A DNA stretch of 64,000 nucleotides from Ostrinia nubilalis. Lineage: Eukaryota; Arthropoda; Insecta; Lepidoptera; Crambidae. Below are positions 41,001 through 49,646 of the stretch, in pieces. The position numbers and the translations under genes are program-made. Where the stretch lies: NCBI RefSeq assembly GCF_963855985.1, contig NC_087095.1, positions 3,296,001-3,360,000 of the forward strand. Direction: 5' to 3'. The stretch's first letter is position 1; every line of letters starts with the position of its first letter. The notes below the pieces were generated by a model. The model did not search any database and was not told the origin of the DNA. It worked only from the letters and a program-made list of their open reading frames with translations.

Positions 41001-41441
41001 GAAATCAAATGGTATCAAATCAACTCTACAGGGTGTTAGGTAAATGGGTATATGAGCCGACACTAGCCCATGTTAACATGGTCATATACATGGTATGGTG
41101 AAGTCAGAAATTTTTTTGATTTCATCATTTTAATTTTCATACAAAAAAAATTATAAAATCCGATTTGTATGAAAATTAAAATAATTAAAATGATGATACC
41201 AATTTTCTGACTTCACCATACCATTTATATGACCATGTTAACATGGGTTAGTGTCGGCTCATATACCCATTTACCTAACACCGTCTGTATATCAAATCTC
41301 CTAAATTAATCAAACATTTACCAATTTTGTCTATAGGTGGCAGCACTGGGCGGCAACCCTTACTTAGAAGCGCTCCTGGACGACCTCCTGAGCTGGCGGC
41401 GAGACAAACAGCACAACGACACCCTCCCAAACAATATTTAA
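28969..41441 (+). CDS. GGPS1: Geranylgeranyl diphosphate synthase, eight coding exons, complete
   Basis: This enzyme adds isopentenyl diphosphate to farnesyl diphosphate to make the C20 geranylgeranyl diphosphate used for prenylating Rho/Rab-type GTPases (quemao in Drosophila). Exons 28969-29013, 29705-29859, 33789-33933, 35170-35290, 36866-37005, 38352-38454, 40297-40424 and 41337-41441 total 942 bp: 313 residues plus stop, against about 300 in human GGPS1, with all phases closing. The first Asp-rich motif is IDDIQDNS (DDxxD at about residue 70) and the second is [10 protein letters not shown] (DDxxN form as in animal type III GGPPS). GKQIRTKL near the N-terminus supplies the conserved Lys-Arg diphosphate-binding residues. 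[14 protein letters not shown] and [20 protein letters not shown] are further family hallmarks. There is no signal peptide, so it should be cytosolic. All catalytic motifs look intact. Confidence 0.95.
29014..29704 (+). other. GGPS1: GGPPS intron 1
   Basis: An AT-rich intron of 691 bp with no recognisable repeat or exon. Confidence 0.7.
29705..29859 (+). CDS. GGPS1: GGPPS coding exon 2
   Basis: 155 bp between TATTTCTAG and ACT|GTAAGT. It encodes [20 protein letters not shown], then [17 protein letters not shown] and [11 protein letters not shown]. This holds the conserved GKQIR motif and the helix leading into the first Asp-rich motif. Confidence 0.95.
30470..30545 (-). repeat. Interspersed repeat fragment (AGGGTTCCGTA type)
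   Basis: On the minus strand it contains AACCGACTTCAACAAAAGGA and then TTAGGGTTCCGTATT, a word combination I associate with a common lepidopteran interspersed repeat. AGGGTTCCGTAGCC recurs at 34,368 on the plus strand. Confidence 0.45.
31076..31271. mobile_element. Family C inverted-repeat element with internal 28-bp tandem repeat
   Basis: Ends ACATTCAGCGTCAA and TATGACGCCGACT are imperfect inverted copies of the TACAGTCAGCGTCAA end of the element at 43,802. Inside, the 28-bp unit AAAAAGTTCCGTGACATCCA plus AAGTAGGC is repeated three times (31,105-31,188) with no change, followed by a partial unit. A shorter relic ending TTTGACGCTGACTGTA lies at 30,620-30,681. Confidence 0.7.
32453..32565. 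mobile_element. Foldback element
   Basis: About 41-bp arms: TTTTCACCATCAATCCCTAA at the left and TTAGGGATTGATGGTGAAAA at the right, continuing inward through TTTTTAAGTGACCCCTAT and its complement. It is a short MITE-like element, apparently young because the arms are almost identical. Confidence 0.85.
32950..33420 (-). mobile_element. 5'-truncated RTE-type LINE (endonuclease-reverse transcriptase C-terminus)
   Basis: The minus strand reads [20 protein letters not shown] then [17 protein letters not shown], the familiar C-terminal end of lepidopteran RTE-like endonuclease-reverse transcriptases. In other frames come DGRWGSK-like and GRPPTRW-like relics and [12 protein letters not shown], so the reading frame is broken by at least one frameshift. 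The 3' end is a short ATGATGATAAT tail. It is a dead insertion within GGPPS intron 2. Confidence 0.8.
33448..33560. repeat. Short inverted repeat (GGCGGAGCAGAGCGG type)
   Basis: CGCCAAGGCGGAGCAGAGCG is followed about 60 bases later by CTCCGCTCTGCCTTGGTGG, its near complement. The element at 38,071-38,166 has the same layout and similar words (GGTTTCCACC...CTCCGCTCTG). Confidence 0.65.
33789..33933 (+). CDS. GGPS1: GGPPS coding exon 3 (first Asp-rich motif)
   Basis: 145 bp after TTTTTTTAG and before TTG|GTAAGG. It encodes [36 protein letters not shown] and [17 protein letters not shown] binds the Mg2+-diphosphate of the allylic substrate in this family. Confidence 0.96.
33964..34092 (+). pseudogene. 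Decayed duplicate of GGPPS exon 3
   Basis: About 30 bases after exon 3, a second stretch ends TTGGAGAAAAACCTGGAATT AGGGAATCCTTTG|GTAAGGA, closely matching the end of exon 3 and its donor (TTGGAGAAGAGCCTGGAGTT GGGTCATCCTTTG|GTAAGGA). In the same reading frame it gives [19 protein letters not shown] against [18 protein letters not shown]. The upstream part has lost DDxxD and the acceptor is poor. It could be a relic of a tandem exon duplication, or less likely an alternative exon. Confidence 0.75.
34365..34450 (+). repeat. Interspersed repeat fragment
   Basis: AGGGTTCCGTAGCCAAATGG, then AAAAAACGGAACCCTTATAG and a (TGTC)n-like run. The first part can form a hairpin (GGGTTCCGT with ACGGAACCC). 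I know this as a frequent lepidopteran repeat but cannot name its class. Confidence 0.5.
34730..35137. mobile_element. Non-autonomous hAT-like element with 8-bp target duplication
   Basis: The 408-bp element begins CAGGGATGTTATGGATATCC and ends TATCCATAACATCCCTA. It is flanked on both sides by TTATGGAC, an 8-bp target site duplication as made by hAT transposases. Inside, ATCCGTAACCG and AACCGAAACTTTCGGA-like words recur many times as subterminal repeats. No transposase is encoded. Confidence 0.9.
35170..35290 (+). CDS. GGPS1: GGPPS coding exon 4
   Basis: 121 bp between CGTTTCAG and AAAA|GTAAGT. It encodes [37 protein letters not shown] and TIK. The LELHRGQG.(D/E)IYWRD box is strongly conserved in animal GGPPS. 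Confidence 0.95.
35301..35396. mobile_element. Truncated family D element abutting the exon 4 donor
   Basis: From CGTAACTGTAACAATAACCG to TGGTACAACTCAGTC AGCCT this matches the reverse complement of the element at 50,688-50,807. The 5' end of the copy (about 28 bases) is missing, and the match starts only ten bases past the end of GGPPS exon 4. Confidence 0.75.
35760..36808. mobile_element. 1.05-kb non-autonomous DNA transposon with TA target duplication
   Basis: Terminal inverted repeats CAGGGTGTCCCAGAATGGGT and ACCCATTCTGGGACACCCTG are flanked by TA on both sides and extend inward (GGGGAGGTAGCTCTACTA). A second, internal inverted pair, CTAAGATGATCCGTATGAC near 36,110 and GTCATACGGATCATCTTAC near 36,727, is also present. 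TA duplication and size suggest the Tc1/mariner superfamily. The inside is AT-rich with no transposase. Confidence 0.88.
36866..37005 (+). CDS. GGPS1: GGPPS coding exon 5 (second Asp-rich motif)
   Basis: 140 bp between TTTTTTCAG and GAG|GTATGT. It encodes [40 protein letters not shown] and [16 protein letters not shown] is the second Asp-rich motif, which binds Mg2+ with isopentenyl diphosphate nearby. Confidence 0.96.
37351..37564. mobile_element. MITE with TA target duplication
   Basis: 214 bp. Ends CACTGGACCGCAAAGAAAAT and TTTTCTTTGCGGTCCAGTG are reverse complements, flanked by TA. Pairing continues through GGGTCGGTTAGAAAATCTTC. It lies inside GGPPS intron 5. Confidence 0.9.
38071..38166. 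repeat. Short inverted repeat (CGGTTTCCACC type)
   Basis: GGCTCGGTTTCCACCGAGGC at the left and CTTGATAGAAACGGGC at the right are imperfect inverted ends, with CTCCGCTCTGCTCCGCC inside. Related to 33,448-33,560. Confidence 0.6.
38352..38454 (+). CDS. GGPS1: GGPPS coding exon 6
   Basis: 103 bp between TTGTTTCAG and CTTC|GTATCC. It encodes [20 protein letters not shown] then [14 protein letters not shown]. The donor GTATCC is weak. Reading through it gives RILLKI and a stop, so intron retention would truncate the enzyme after about 234 residues. Confidence 0.94.
39115..40123. mobile_element. Family E DNA element, long form (about 1.0 kb)
   Basis: The left end GTCTGTGAGCACGTAAAATT TTGTCTAATGACCCC and the right end GGTCATTGGACAAAATTCTA CGTGCTCACAGACC are inverted copies. 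The next inner block, CTACCCATCCTTATCGCTCG, is also inverted at the other end. Internal degenerate direct repeats (GATGATGGAGCTGGAAGGT, twice). Short forms of the same family are at 44,585-44,705 and 49,438-49,646. Coding relics are absent. Confidence 0.85.
40297..40424 (+). CDS. GGPS1: GGPPS coding exon 7
   Basis: 128 bp between CATACCAG and GAG|GTAAGA. It encodes [20 protein letters not shown] then [21 protein letters not shown] chose the acceptor at 40,296 over a CCAG 14 bases later because only the first preserves phase and the family string ILRQRT. Confidence 0.93.
40776..40896. mobile_element. Family D MITE, copy 1
   Basis: AGGCTGCAGGGTTGCACCAT at the left and GGTGCGTGCAACTCAGCCT at the right are inverted ends. 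Inside, AACAAACGTCGAAAATCTGT and CACCGGTTATCGTCAAAG match the copy at 50,688. Confidence 0.85.
41029..41287. mobile_element. MITE (259 bp) with TA target duplication
   Basis: Ends CAGGGTGTTAGGTAAATGGG and CCCATTTACCTAACACCGTC TG, flanked by TA, are inverted; pairing continues for almost the whole element, so it could form one long hairpin. It ends 49 bases before GGPPS exon 8, next to the acceptor's branch region. Confidence 0.9.
41337..41441 (+). CDS. GGPS1: GGPPS terminal coding exon 8
   Basis: 105 bp after GTCTATAG, ending in TAA. It encodes [20 protein letters not shown] then [14 protein letters not shown]. The GGNP motif and following leucine helix match the C-terminal end of animal GGPPS. 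Confidence 0.94.
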   Translation: MAALGGNPYLEALLDDLLSWRRDKQHNDTLPNNI

Positions 41442-42797
41442 ACTACCCTCAAAACTTCGTTTCGCTTGAATCATTTCTTCTAGCATAATATTAGAGGTTA
41501 GTAAACTTAATACCTCTTTGAAATCAGATTATGGTAGATTAGCCCCATCCTAAGGCCGGGTAAATAATGTGCAAGTTTAGTAACAAAAACTCATTATGTG
41601 TAAAGATGCGCTCGTTTTTTTTTTGCATATCGAATTATGATTAACCAAATTACAATATTGCCGGTACTGGTTTGTCATGTCATAAAGAAGTATAGATTAA
41701 GGATTATTTTTAATTAAAGCAGTCAAAGTTACAAGGCTTGAAACATTCGTATTTGAACTCAAGTTGAAAATTGAAAATTCAACCTTAATGGTGGTTTATT
41801 GTTTGGCTTTTCACTATAAGCATTGGGTCCAAATGTTTGTTCATTTTCTCTCGAATGAACAATGTAGAATAACATGAGGCATAGACTTCTGTCCGCATAA
41901 AATATTTCGAGGCACATTACACGCTCAAAAATTGTGTTACAAATATATTCCGATATTGACAGCCGATAGTAAAGTTTCATATTAACATAATAATAAAAAT
42001 GTAAATTGGAATATGATTGTCAGTAGGTAACCGAGTGCCAGGTCTTATCCTTGGATAATATTAACAATAAGTTCACAATGTTGGAAATATAATTCCGTAG
42101 CTAATTTTCACTTGTTAAAGTGTTTTTCTGTAGATGTTTGTTGTTACAAGATTTTTTTTAATGTGTAAACTTCTCTTTGTACCGTTTAACATGTGCATTG
42201 TGTAATTTGTTAGTTAATTGATTTTACACGAATTGATTTGTCATTTATTTATTCTCATGTTAGTAAAACATTAAAAAAAATTAAATTATGCTTGATCGTT
42301 ATTTGAGGGATTTTAACTTGCACTAAACTTTGCTCAAGCATCATCTTAAGATCTACAAAGTATACTAAGGTAGTGAAAAATTGATCTTCGGTTCTATTAG
42401 TTACTCTATAAACATATTTCTTACATTATGTAACAAACTATTAACCATGGCCTAACTTATTAATTGGAAATCAATTAGATGTCATAACTTATTTCATTGG
42501 TGTAGTAATTTTCTAAAAGGTTCAGGATGATCTCTAGTAAAATTCTATGTAACTTATTTTATTTTAAATGGTTTATTTTTGTAATTACGGTGTGTGTAAG
42601 CTTAAAAGACAATGCTTTGAATGAGTAAAACAAGTTGTGTATCATTTCTTGGTTTTACATAATTTATAAAGAGTGTAAGAAACAGGTTCGGAAAAACTTG
42701 ACAGTGGATAAAGTGAGGGTACTTTCTATCTTATCACCCAATGCAGTCAGTATAAATCCATTGACAATCAAAAACATTTCCAGAGATAACCATAATG

Positions 42798-43045
42798 CAG
42801 TGGTTCTAAACCGGTGGTCCGCGGACCACTGGTGGTCCCTGGAGGCATTACAAGTGGTCCACGAAGACATCGTAATAAACAAGTGACGTGACGTGATGAG
42901 TCGAGTCAACACAACACAAACGGCGCACACTGGGCGAGAAATCGAACTCTCCTTTCATAGGATTTTGAAAAAAAAATAAGTGGTCCCTGACAAGACAGAA
43001 ATTTGTTAAAATGGTCCCTCGTGACTTAAAGGTTAAGAACCACTG
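42798..43045. mobile_element. hAT-like MITE with 8-bp target duplication
   Basis: The 248-bp element starts CAGTGGTTCTAAACCGGTGG and ends GTTAAGAACCACTG; both ends are flanked by CCATAATG. CAGTGGTTCT ends are typical of the hAT superfamily. The short open frames within are not transposase. Confidence 0.9.
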
Positions 43046-43575
43046 CCATAATGGTATTAATTTTAAAGGAAAATATGTGTTTTTTTTTATATTTTAAATC
43101 TCGAAGCAGATTTGTCAAAAAGATGAAATTAAAGGAAATATTTTCATCTGGATTGGTTGGTTTAAGTGTTTTTCCTAACATGTTCTTACACAGATCGCTA
43201 GTACTTACACTTAAATTTGTGAAATATTATTTTGGTGCCATTTTGTAGCAGGATAATTAAGTGATACAATATTAAGTAACCAAAGTCACATTGATAGGTT
43301 AACATTCCATCGTATGGTTTTAAAGTAATTAGGCATAAACGTACTTATAAGGCGTATCGTCAGATTGTATCTAGCGGTTGGCGGAATTGCGTCAAGTCAG
43401 AGATGCGATATTTGCCTGTCCATAGATTTACTTGTATTAACGAGTGAAATGCTTTCATTTTTGTCAGTCTAAAATGGACCTAATTACAGTGTATGTAAGC
43501 TTGACGCTCGATAAATTGTGAAACGTCACATTGAGTAGGCATAAGAAGCACCAATTTTCAGGTTTGTTGTCTACG

Positions 43576-43766
43576 CTGAGCCCCGATTACGGTAATTTTT
43601 AACGTCTCCAATCCAGACGCGTTTCTGATTCTGCAATACGATTGGTCAAAACAGCTGACGTACGTCAGCGTAAACAGCGTACGTCAGCTGTTTTGACCAA
43701 TCGTATCGCAGAATCGATGAAGCGTGTCTGGATTGTAGACGTTAAAAGTTACCGTAATCGGGGCTC
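43576..43766. mobile_element. Inverted-repeat element, family B, copy 2
   Basis: Ends CTGAGCCCCGATTACGGTAA and TTACCGTAATCGGGGCTC match the element at 28,539. This copy has an extra inner palindrome, AAAACAGCTGACGTACGTCA and GCGTACGTCAGCTGTTTT, making it almost one perfect hairpin. Confidence 0.9.
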
Positions 43767-43801
43767 TGGTCTGAGGCGATAACTCAGCATATCTTGGTGT
43801 A

Positions 43802-43920
43802 CAGTCAGCGTCAATTTGTTACACCCAAAGTAGTAAAAAAGTTCGCAAGATACTTGAAATGAGATTGTGTGTTCAACTTTTTGCTCACTTTGGGTGTCAC
43901 GATCTATTTGACGCTAACTG
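43802..43920. mobile_element. Family C MITE with TA target duplication
   Basis: Ends CAGTCAGCGTCAATTTGTTA and ATCTATTTGACGCTAACTG are inverted and flanked by TA. Internal words (AAAGTAGTAAAAAAGTTCGC and TTTTTGCTCACTTTGGGTGT) also pair. Related pieces are at 30,620 and 31,076. Confidence 0.85.
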
Positions 43921-44090
43921 TAAATAAGTAACTGAAACTGCATAAAAGTCGCAATGATGACAATATGGTGTGGGAATTATCCTCGACTAGATTCGTTTTA
44001 CAACAACATTGTGTTTATAATATTGTTTTTGTAAGGTTTTGTCGTTAATTTAGACGTTAGTGTTAGATATTATTATTGTAATTATGTTAA

Positions 44091-44096
44091 AATAAA
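44091..44096 (+). terminator. GGPS1: Candidate GGPPS poly(A) signal
   Basis: AATAAA, 2.65 kb after the GGPPS stop, followed by a GT-containing stretch (GTAACGTTTTTGTTGC). Confidence 0.3.
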
Positions 44097-44584
44097 ATAG
44101 GCGTAACGTTTTTGTTGCTACAATTGATTAATGTTAATCGCTTTTGATTGAAGTACTTATTTTGGTTGTTTAATAAATGATTCCAATTAATTCAATAACT
44201 AAGCATTGCACGCTACGAAAACAATAGTTTTTAAACAAGTATCTAGATGTGCCTATTATCAAAGTTGTATAATTATTATATATTTTGCAGTGATCTGACA
44301 CGGTATATTAATGCAGTGTGTATTATAAGATAATATGATTTTAATTTTACCAGTGGCAATACTTACAAAAATTGTAATAAAACATTTATGGTAATATTTA
44401 AATCACGGAGATCTAACTACGATAGTTCATGTTATACGAAGATGTAAATCTAGATAAAATCTTATTGCTCATTTATGAATGCTTCTATAGATGTTATAAT
44501 ATCATGCATTTGCTATTATATCGATATTAATAAATTGATTTATCAAAGTACAGTCGACCACACAGCACATCAAACTATTGTTGC

Positions 44585-44705
44585 TGCTGTCGCGCTCGCA
44601 CACTCACTGCGGGCGCCCGTCGCAGTCGCGACAGCAATATAATTAAGGATGGGTAGCTTGGGGTCATTGGACAAAATTTTACGTGCTCACAGACCAGACT
44701 ATAGC
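44585..44705. mobile_element. Family E relic
   Basis: GGATGGGTAGCTTGGGGTCA and GTGCTCACAGACCAGACTAT match the right end of the element at 39,115. The block CGCGCTCGCACACTCACTGC is also present, but the left end is missing. Confidence 0.8.
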
Positions 44706-44798
44706 TTTTTATAGCTTGATGTGCCGTTGCCGTACTGATATATTTTATCTCATTAGTTTGAAATGTGATTTCACGTTTTATTTTAAAGGACAATGGGC

Positions 44799-45055
44799 AA
44801 AATGGTACCCGGCTCCAATAGATATGAGTCTAGTATCGTTTGAAAGGTCTTACCAAGATGAACAACTTTTACTATGACCACCAGCCTCAGATCTGGTTGT
44901 GTACGAAGATATACATACTTTTTTGCAGAATGGTACCCGGCTCCAATAGTTATGTTTGTAGTGTCATTTGAAAGGTCTTACCAAGACGAACAACATTTAC
45001 TATGGCCACCAGCCTCAGATCTGGTTGCGTTCGAAGATAAAGATACTTTTTGTGT
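44799..45055 (+). repeat. Two-copy tandem repeat (about 127 bp unit)
   Basis: GGTACCCGGCTCCAATAG opens each unit, followed by TTTGAAAGGTCTTACCAAGA and CCACCAGCCTCAGATCTGGT. The copies differ at scattered positions. I recognise no coding content. Confidence 0.85.
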
Positions 45056-45062
45056 AACCTAA

Positions 45063-45278
45063 GTATCATACAGTATGAAGGGGGACGCGCTCGGGGCAGG
45101 GCACCGACGAGATGGTCGGACGCGGTGAGGAAGACGGTGGACGGGAGTTTGCATCGGGCGGTCCACACAGCTTATAACCGCAGTCTGTGGAGGAACACTA
45201 TCTGTGGTATACGTGTCCATCGTATGGTACTTAGGTTATGCGAGGCAGGAAGGGTTTACTGCTCCAGCATCCTTCCTT
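45063..45278 (+). mobile_element. LINE C-terminal relic
   Basis: The plus strand reads GRARGRAPTRWSDAVRKTVD then GSLHRAVHTAYNRSLWRNTI, matching the GRxRGRxPxRWSDxxxxxxD...HxAxNRxxWR ending of a second type of lepidopteran endonuclease-reverse transcriptase. Only the last part of the protein is present. Confidence 0.7.
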
Positions 45279-45334
45279 AACTCTATAATTATTGATGGGG
45301 ATAATTGTGAAATAAATATTTTTATTTAAAGAAG

Positions 45335-45461
45335 TACTACCCCCTTATTAATAAAAAGTTACACCTAGGAAGAACCTTGAATGAAAATGACATTTCCATA
45401 CCAAATGACAATTTAAGCCCGAGTTCAACTAGGGTGTAACTTGTATTAATAAAGGGGTTAA
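45335..45461. mobile_element. Foldback element
   Basis: CCCTTATTAATAAAAAGTTA CACCTAGG at the left pairs with CTAGGGTGTAACTTGTATTA ATAAAGGGG at the right. About 127 bp in all. Confidence 0.75.
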
Positions 45462-45534
45462 AGTTTTATTACTTCTTAAGGGTTTTATTATGGGTTGCTA
45501 AAGCGAATAAACCCACAAGACCCAATAAGTCCAC

Positions 45535-45678
45535 CCACAAGATGGACCGAGGACCTTATAAAGGTAGTGGGAAGGCGCTGGATGCAGGCCGCCACCAACC
45601 GGCCATTGTGGAAATCATTGGGGGAGGCCTATGTTCAACTGGACGTCCTATGGCTAAAATGATCATGATGATGATGAT
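45535..45678 (+). mobile_element. RTE-type LINE 3' fragment
   Basis: The sequence encodes relics of PTRWTEDLIKVVGRRWMQAA and ends GGACGTCCTATGGCTAAAAT then an (ATG)n-like tail. It is the same family as 32,950-33,420 but in the opposite orientation. Confidence 0.75.
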
Positions 45679-46535
45679 GAAAGCGAATAAAGGGCTAATA
45701 GCTTGGGTAGTTCATCGTAGGTATAATCCTTTCCTTTTCAATGCTTCTTTTAGTTATATTAATAGATTGTAGTCATAATACATACTCGTATACATGGATG
45801 ATTGTGTTATACTTTCATTATAATACTTAGTGGAATTACTGCTTTCAAAACGTGAATTAGAACTGGCCCCATAGCAGACATTTTCCTACAACTAAAGGCC
45901 TTTTAAAATATATATTGGTTATGGCTATTGGAGCGGGTACCACTTTCCATACATTTGTGCCCATCATCCTTTATTATCGTTATTTGGTTGTAAAATAAAT
46001 TTTATAATTTTAATTTCATTTTCATTTTTCCATTCAGTTTCATAGTCTTATCGAAAATTGTCTTCCATGATATGACAATAATATCAAATAATTAATTTAG
46101 AAAACTATGCGTAATGCTAATACGTAGTTTCATTTTGTGGTGCAACATTTTGAAAGTAAATTTTCTAGAACGTCTAAGTACGTCACTCCGTACTTACATG
46201 GTACTACGCCTCACTTTTTATGTGGCCTATTGTATGCCAATAACATAAAAAGAACCAAACTTTTGTAACAATAAAAAACAGCTTGTATGGATATTATCTC
46301 AAACATCTTATAACAAAACTACTGGAAATTTTTGTGGCAAAAAATTGTTACGACTAAAGGCTAAAGGTTATTACGACTGTTTATTATTAGGCACTAAACA
46401 AACAGAACTCTTAATAACCTATTCCATTGTTGTTGTCTATTTACCTACAAAATGTAGCTCTACAAAAAGTTACTTTGGTGTGGATGCACTATAAGAAATA
46501 CATTAGAATGTTATCGAATTCACATATCCAGCGAA

Positions 46536-46541
46536 AATAAA
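46536..46541 (+). terminator. Candidate distal GGPPS poly(A) signal
   Basis: AATAAAGTTGTGTGCTTGAA: an AATAAA followed at once by a GT-rich element, the best-looking cleavage context in the region, only about 160 bp from the minus-strand candidate of tmod. Confidence 0.4.
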
Positions 46542-46696
46542 GTTGTGTGCTTGAATTGTCCGTTTTATTTCAAACTAGCTTTTGCCCGCGTCTTCATTAG
46601 GTAGACTTCTACTGATATTTTCAAAATCGGTTTATTAATTCTAGAGATTACACGCAAACAGAATAAATGAAAATCGGTAGCGTTTCGTTTATGTAC

Positions 46697-46706
46697 TTTA
46701 TTTATT
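46697..46706 (-). terminator. tmod: Candidate tmod poly(A) signals
   Basis: TTTATTTATT on the plus strand is two overlapping AATAAA hexamers on the minus strand. Use of this site would give tmod a 3' UTR of about 4.7 kb. Other minus-strand candidates exist closer to the stop, for example near 48,727. Confidence 0.35.
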
Positions 46707-48871
46707 TTTTACATTTGTCACAAACTACAGAACTGCGACTCTACTAGTCAAGGTTTTCGTTGGACCAAAATGCTCCTGAACCGAATATCAACATAAATAA
46801 ATCTATTATTAAGATAAAATTATATAATTTAAATTTAATTTCGTAAATCTTCACGATAAAAGAATATTACATTAAAAAAACTAAAATCATATACAAATAA
46901 TCTCTCTTATTGAAACTACAGACGAAAAAAAAATCGAAGCAGTATTTTTTTAAATGGAAAAACATGATGTTTTATCACAATGTTATGGACACTTACTTCC
47001 CCCAGTAGATTCACTATCAAATATACATAAAGTTACATTTAAAGATAAGCAAATATATTTTTTTACTTTCAAGAAAGCAAGAGGTTGCGTTGCTCCTCAG
47101 TGTGACTGGATGCAAATGCGCTGAAGCTGCAGGCACAAATACAACCGCGTCTCAAACCTGGTGCTTTATTGAAAATTTAAAGTTAACGTTACTACTCCAT
47201 TGACGCAGAACATTACTTCCTTGTTTCTGTCTTTGAAATCAAGATTTGATTCAGTATACATAAATCGATTTCTAATTGTTTCGCGAATAAAGGTGTATTC
47301 GCATTACGTGAGGAGGCGTGGCCTGTATGTGCCACGTTTGAACATGACAGGCCGACGCTTGCGCAGATCGCTACTGTCTCGTACAAAATGGTCGTATACA
47401 CCACGCCATGCAGCAATATAAATACACCTTTACCCAACAGAGACATAAGCGTAAAGTTTTTAAAAACTACAACCAAATATTTGAATAAATAAATAGAGCA
47501 AATAAAAACACGAAAACTAAAGAAGCATGTTTTGCATTAATGGAATGTGCACATTTATAAAATATATTACAAATTATGAGTAAAATTAATACGATTTCAT
47601 TAGCACACTAGAATAAAAATTAATATTAAAAAACGTTCAGTCTCCAACCAACCTCGACAAGAATTGAACAATATATTAATTCCACGATCAATTTAGTTCA
47701 CTATGTGAAAAGTTCAAAGTAATTTATGTCAAAATGACGTCATTGCCTTCGAAAAAAATAATGGTGGTCCTGCCACCAATAGCCATAACTTTCATTTATG
47801 TTTTTGTGTATAAAATTCCAATTCTTGTCTTCACACAGACCCACACTTAGCAAACACACATACACTCTGTGCCTAGGTATTTGTGATGGTGTAATAAAAC
47901 ATCGCATAAAATGCTGAATATAAAATTTGCCACAAATGCATTGATAATTTTGTAATACAAAATTCGAATAAGATATAATAATTGTACTTATTTAGAAACA
48001 TTTTGCAGTTCGAGTCAATATAAACTTGATACATGTCGCAATCTAATGGTACATACTTTACAAAAGCTAAACTGTATAAAATTTGAGCTTACATTTTTCG
48101 TTGGTGTGCTGCAAACTTACAAAATTGTCCAGGTTACATAAGCCTTACCAGCTTCTAAAGGTAGCACATTAAGCTAATATAAACGTTACACCTATGTAAG
48201 GAAGTTTAAAATTAGCTATAACATTCCTAACCTGTATGGCTTCGCAAATGTTGGTAAAATGTTGCGACATTTGTAATTTCTCTTAATTTTAATTACGTTG
48301 ATGGTTGTAGGGAGCATTAAACAGTAGAGTGCTATGTTCTTAAAGATACAAAAAATTACCGAAGCCAATACAGATTAGGAACATTACAAAAATACGAACG
48401 GCCAGTCCCATAAAGGTACAATGAGACTAAAATAACCCTTAAAAATCTTGCCATTGAAGTAAATATTTAAAATGTGCTCAATTAGAATAGTTTGTCGTAG
48501 ATTTTTAGAAATTATTTCACGGTCTTATCCTAAATGGATTAGCAACCATAGAGCCATGTTCTCCGAAATCAAAACCGATTATATCGTATTTATAGTTGGA
48601 ATAATTTAATAGTTTTCATGAAGTAACTATTTTACAAACTGCGAATAGAAACACAAAATGATTGGTTAATAAAACTCAGTGATCATAAGATCTAGGTGTT
48701 AGACCATAGCACGTATGCGCAAGTATTTTTATTCAAAATATCCCCTTTCTATACAAAAGGCTAAGTAAGTAAAATTGCAATTCTTTTAGAACAGTAAAGT
48801 CCAAAATACGGTCGCAAAATCGTTTGTATTGTTTTAAGGGGAATAAAGACCAATATACAATGGCAATACAC

Positions 48872-48993
48872 TGGATAAGTAATATTGTCTTAAAGGCAAT
48901 AAAGTGGCAGTATTGTTTTTGAGGTAATAACATGGACCGTGGCAATATTGTCTTTAAGGCAATAAAGTGGCAGTATTGTTTTTGAGGTAATAA
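48872..48993. repeat. Two-copy tandem repeat (about 63 bp)
   Basis: AAGGCAATAAAGTGGCAGTA TTGTTTTTGAGGTAATAAC occurs at 48,893 and again at 48,956. A diverged third copy (GTAATAAGGTGGCAATATTG) continues after the inserted element at 48,994, so the repeat was present before that insertion. Confidence 0.8.
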
Positions 48994-49163
48994 CAGAGTA
49001 AATACAAATGAGTAGGTCATCTTCATAGAAACGCACGGGCGCGGTTTGTATTTGTAATTTTGTCAGTGTGTGCGTGCGCGCCGCATACGTATTGGCGCGC
49101 TCACATACAAACCGCGCTCGGTGCGTTTCTATGAAGATGACCTACTCATTTGTATTTACTCTG
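48994..49163. mobile_element. Palindromic hAT-like MITE, family F, copy 1
   Basis: Ends CAGAGTAAATACAAATGAGT and ACTCATTTGTATTTACTCTG are perfect inverted repeats, extending through AGGTCATCTTCATAGAAACG. GTAATAA lies on both sides, consistent with a 7-8 bp target duplication. A second copy is inside the tmod exon array at 61,649. Confidence 0.88.
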
Positions 49164-49437
49164 GTAATAAGGTGGCAATATTGTTTTTAAGGCAACATTA
49201 GTCCCGTTTGTACCTTACAGAGCTTGACTAGGGCTCTCAAGCGGCACATTACACGATCACAAACGCCAGGCGCGGCCTAAGGGATCCAGCCCACGACGTA
49301 GCTGCGGCTTCGCGTGAACTGCGTCAAGCGCCGGACGCGACCGCCTGCGGGAAACACGACTGTGTTACAAGATGCATAAGGATGGTATTTGGATAGCAAG
49401 TAAAGTCAATTATACCAGCCCGTGATGTTCACCTATA

Positions 49438-49646
49438 GTCTGGTCTGTGAGCACGTAGAATTTTGTCCAATGACCCCAAGCTACCCATCCTTATCGCTCG
49501 CGCGTAATTATGTTGCTATCGCGCTCGCACACTCACTGCGGGTGCCAGTCGCACAGTCGCGACAGCAATATAATTACGCGCGAGCGATAAGGATGGGTAG
49601 CTAGGGGTCATTGGACAAAATTCTACGTGCTCACAGACCGGGCTTT
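49438..49646. mobile_element. Family E MITE, short form
   Basis: GTCTGTGAGCACGTAGAATT and TTGTCCAATGACCCCAAGCT at the left are mirrored by GGTCATTGGACAAAATTCTA and CGTGCTCACAGACC at the right. About 209 bp, nearly all palindromic, with GC-rich ACTCACTGCGGGTG in the loop. It is an internally deleted relative of the 1-kb form at 39,115. Confidence 0.88.

Larger units (their letters stand above)
41442..46560 (+). other. GGPPS 3' UTR / intergenic region with repeats
   Basis: No further coding exon. It holds a hAT-like element (42,798-43,045), a family B element (43,576-43,766), a family C element (43,802-43,920), a family E relic (44,585-44,705), a tandem duplication (44,799-45,055), LINE tails (45,063-45,278 and 45,535-45,678) and a foldback element (45,335-45,461). 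Plus-strand AATAAA signals at 44,091 and 46,536 are possible cleavage sites. Confidence 0.65.
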
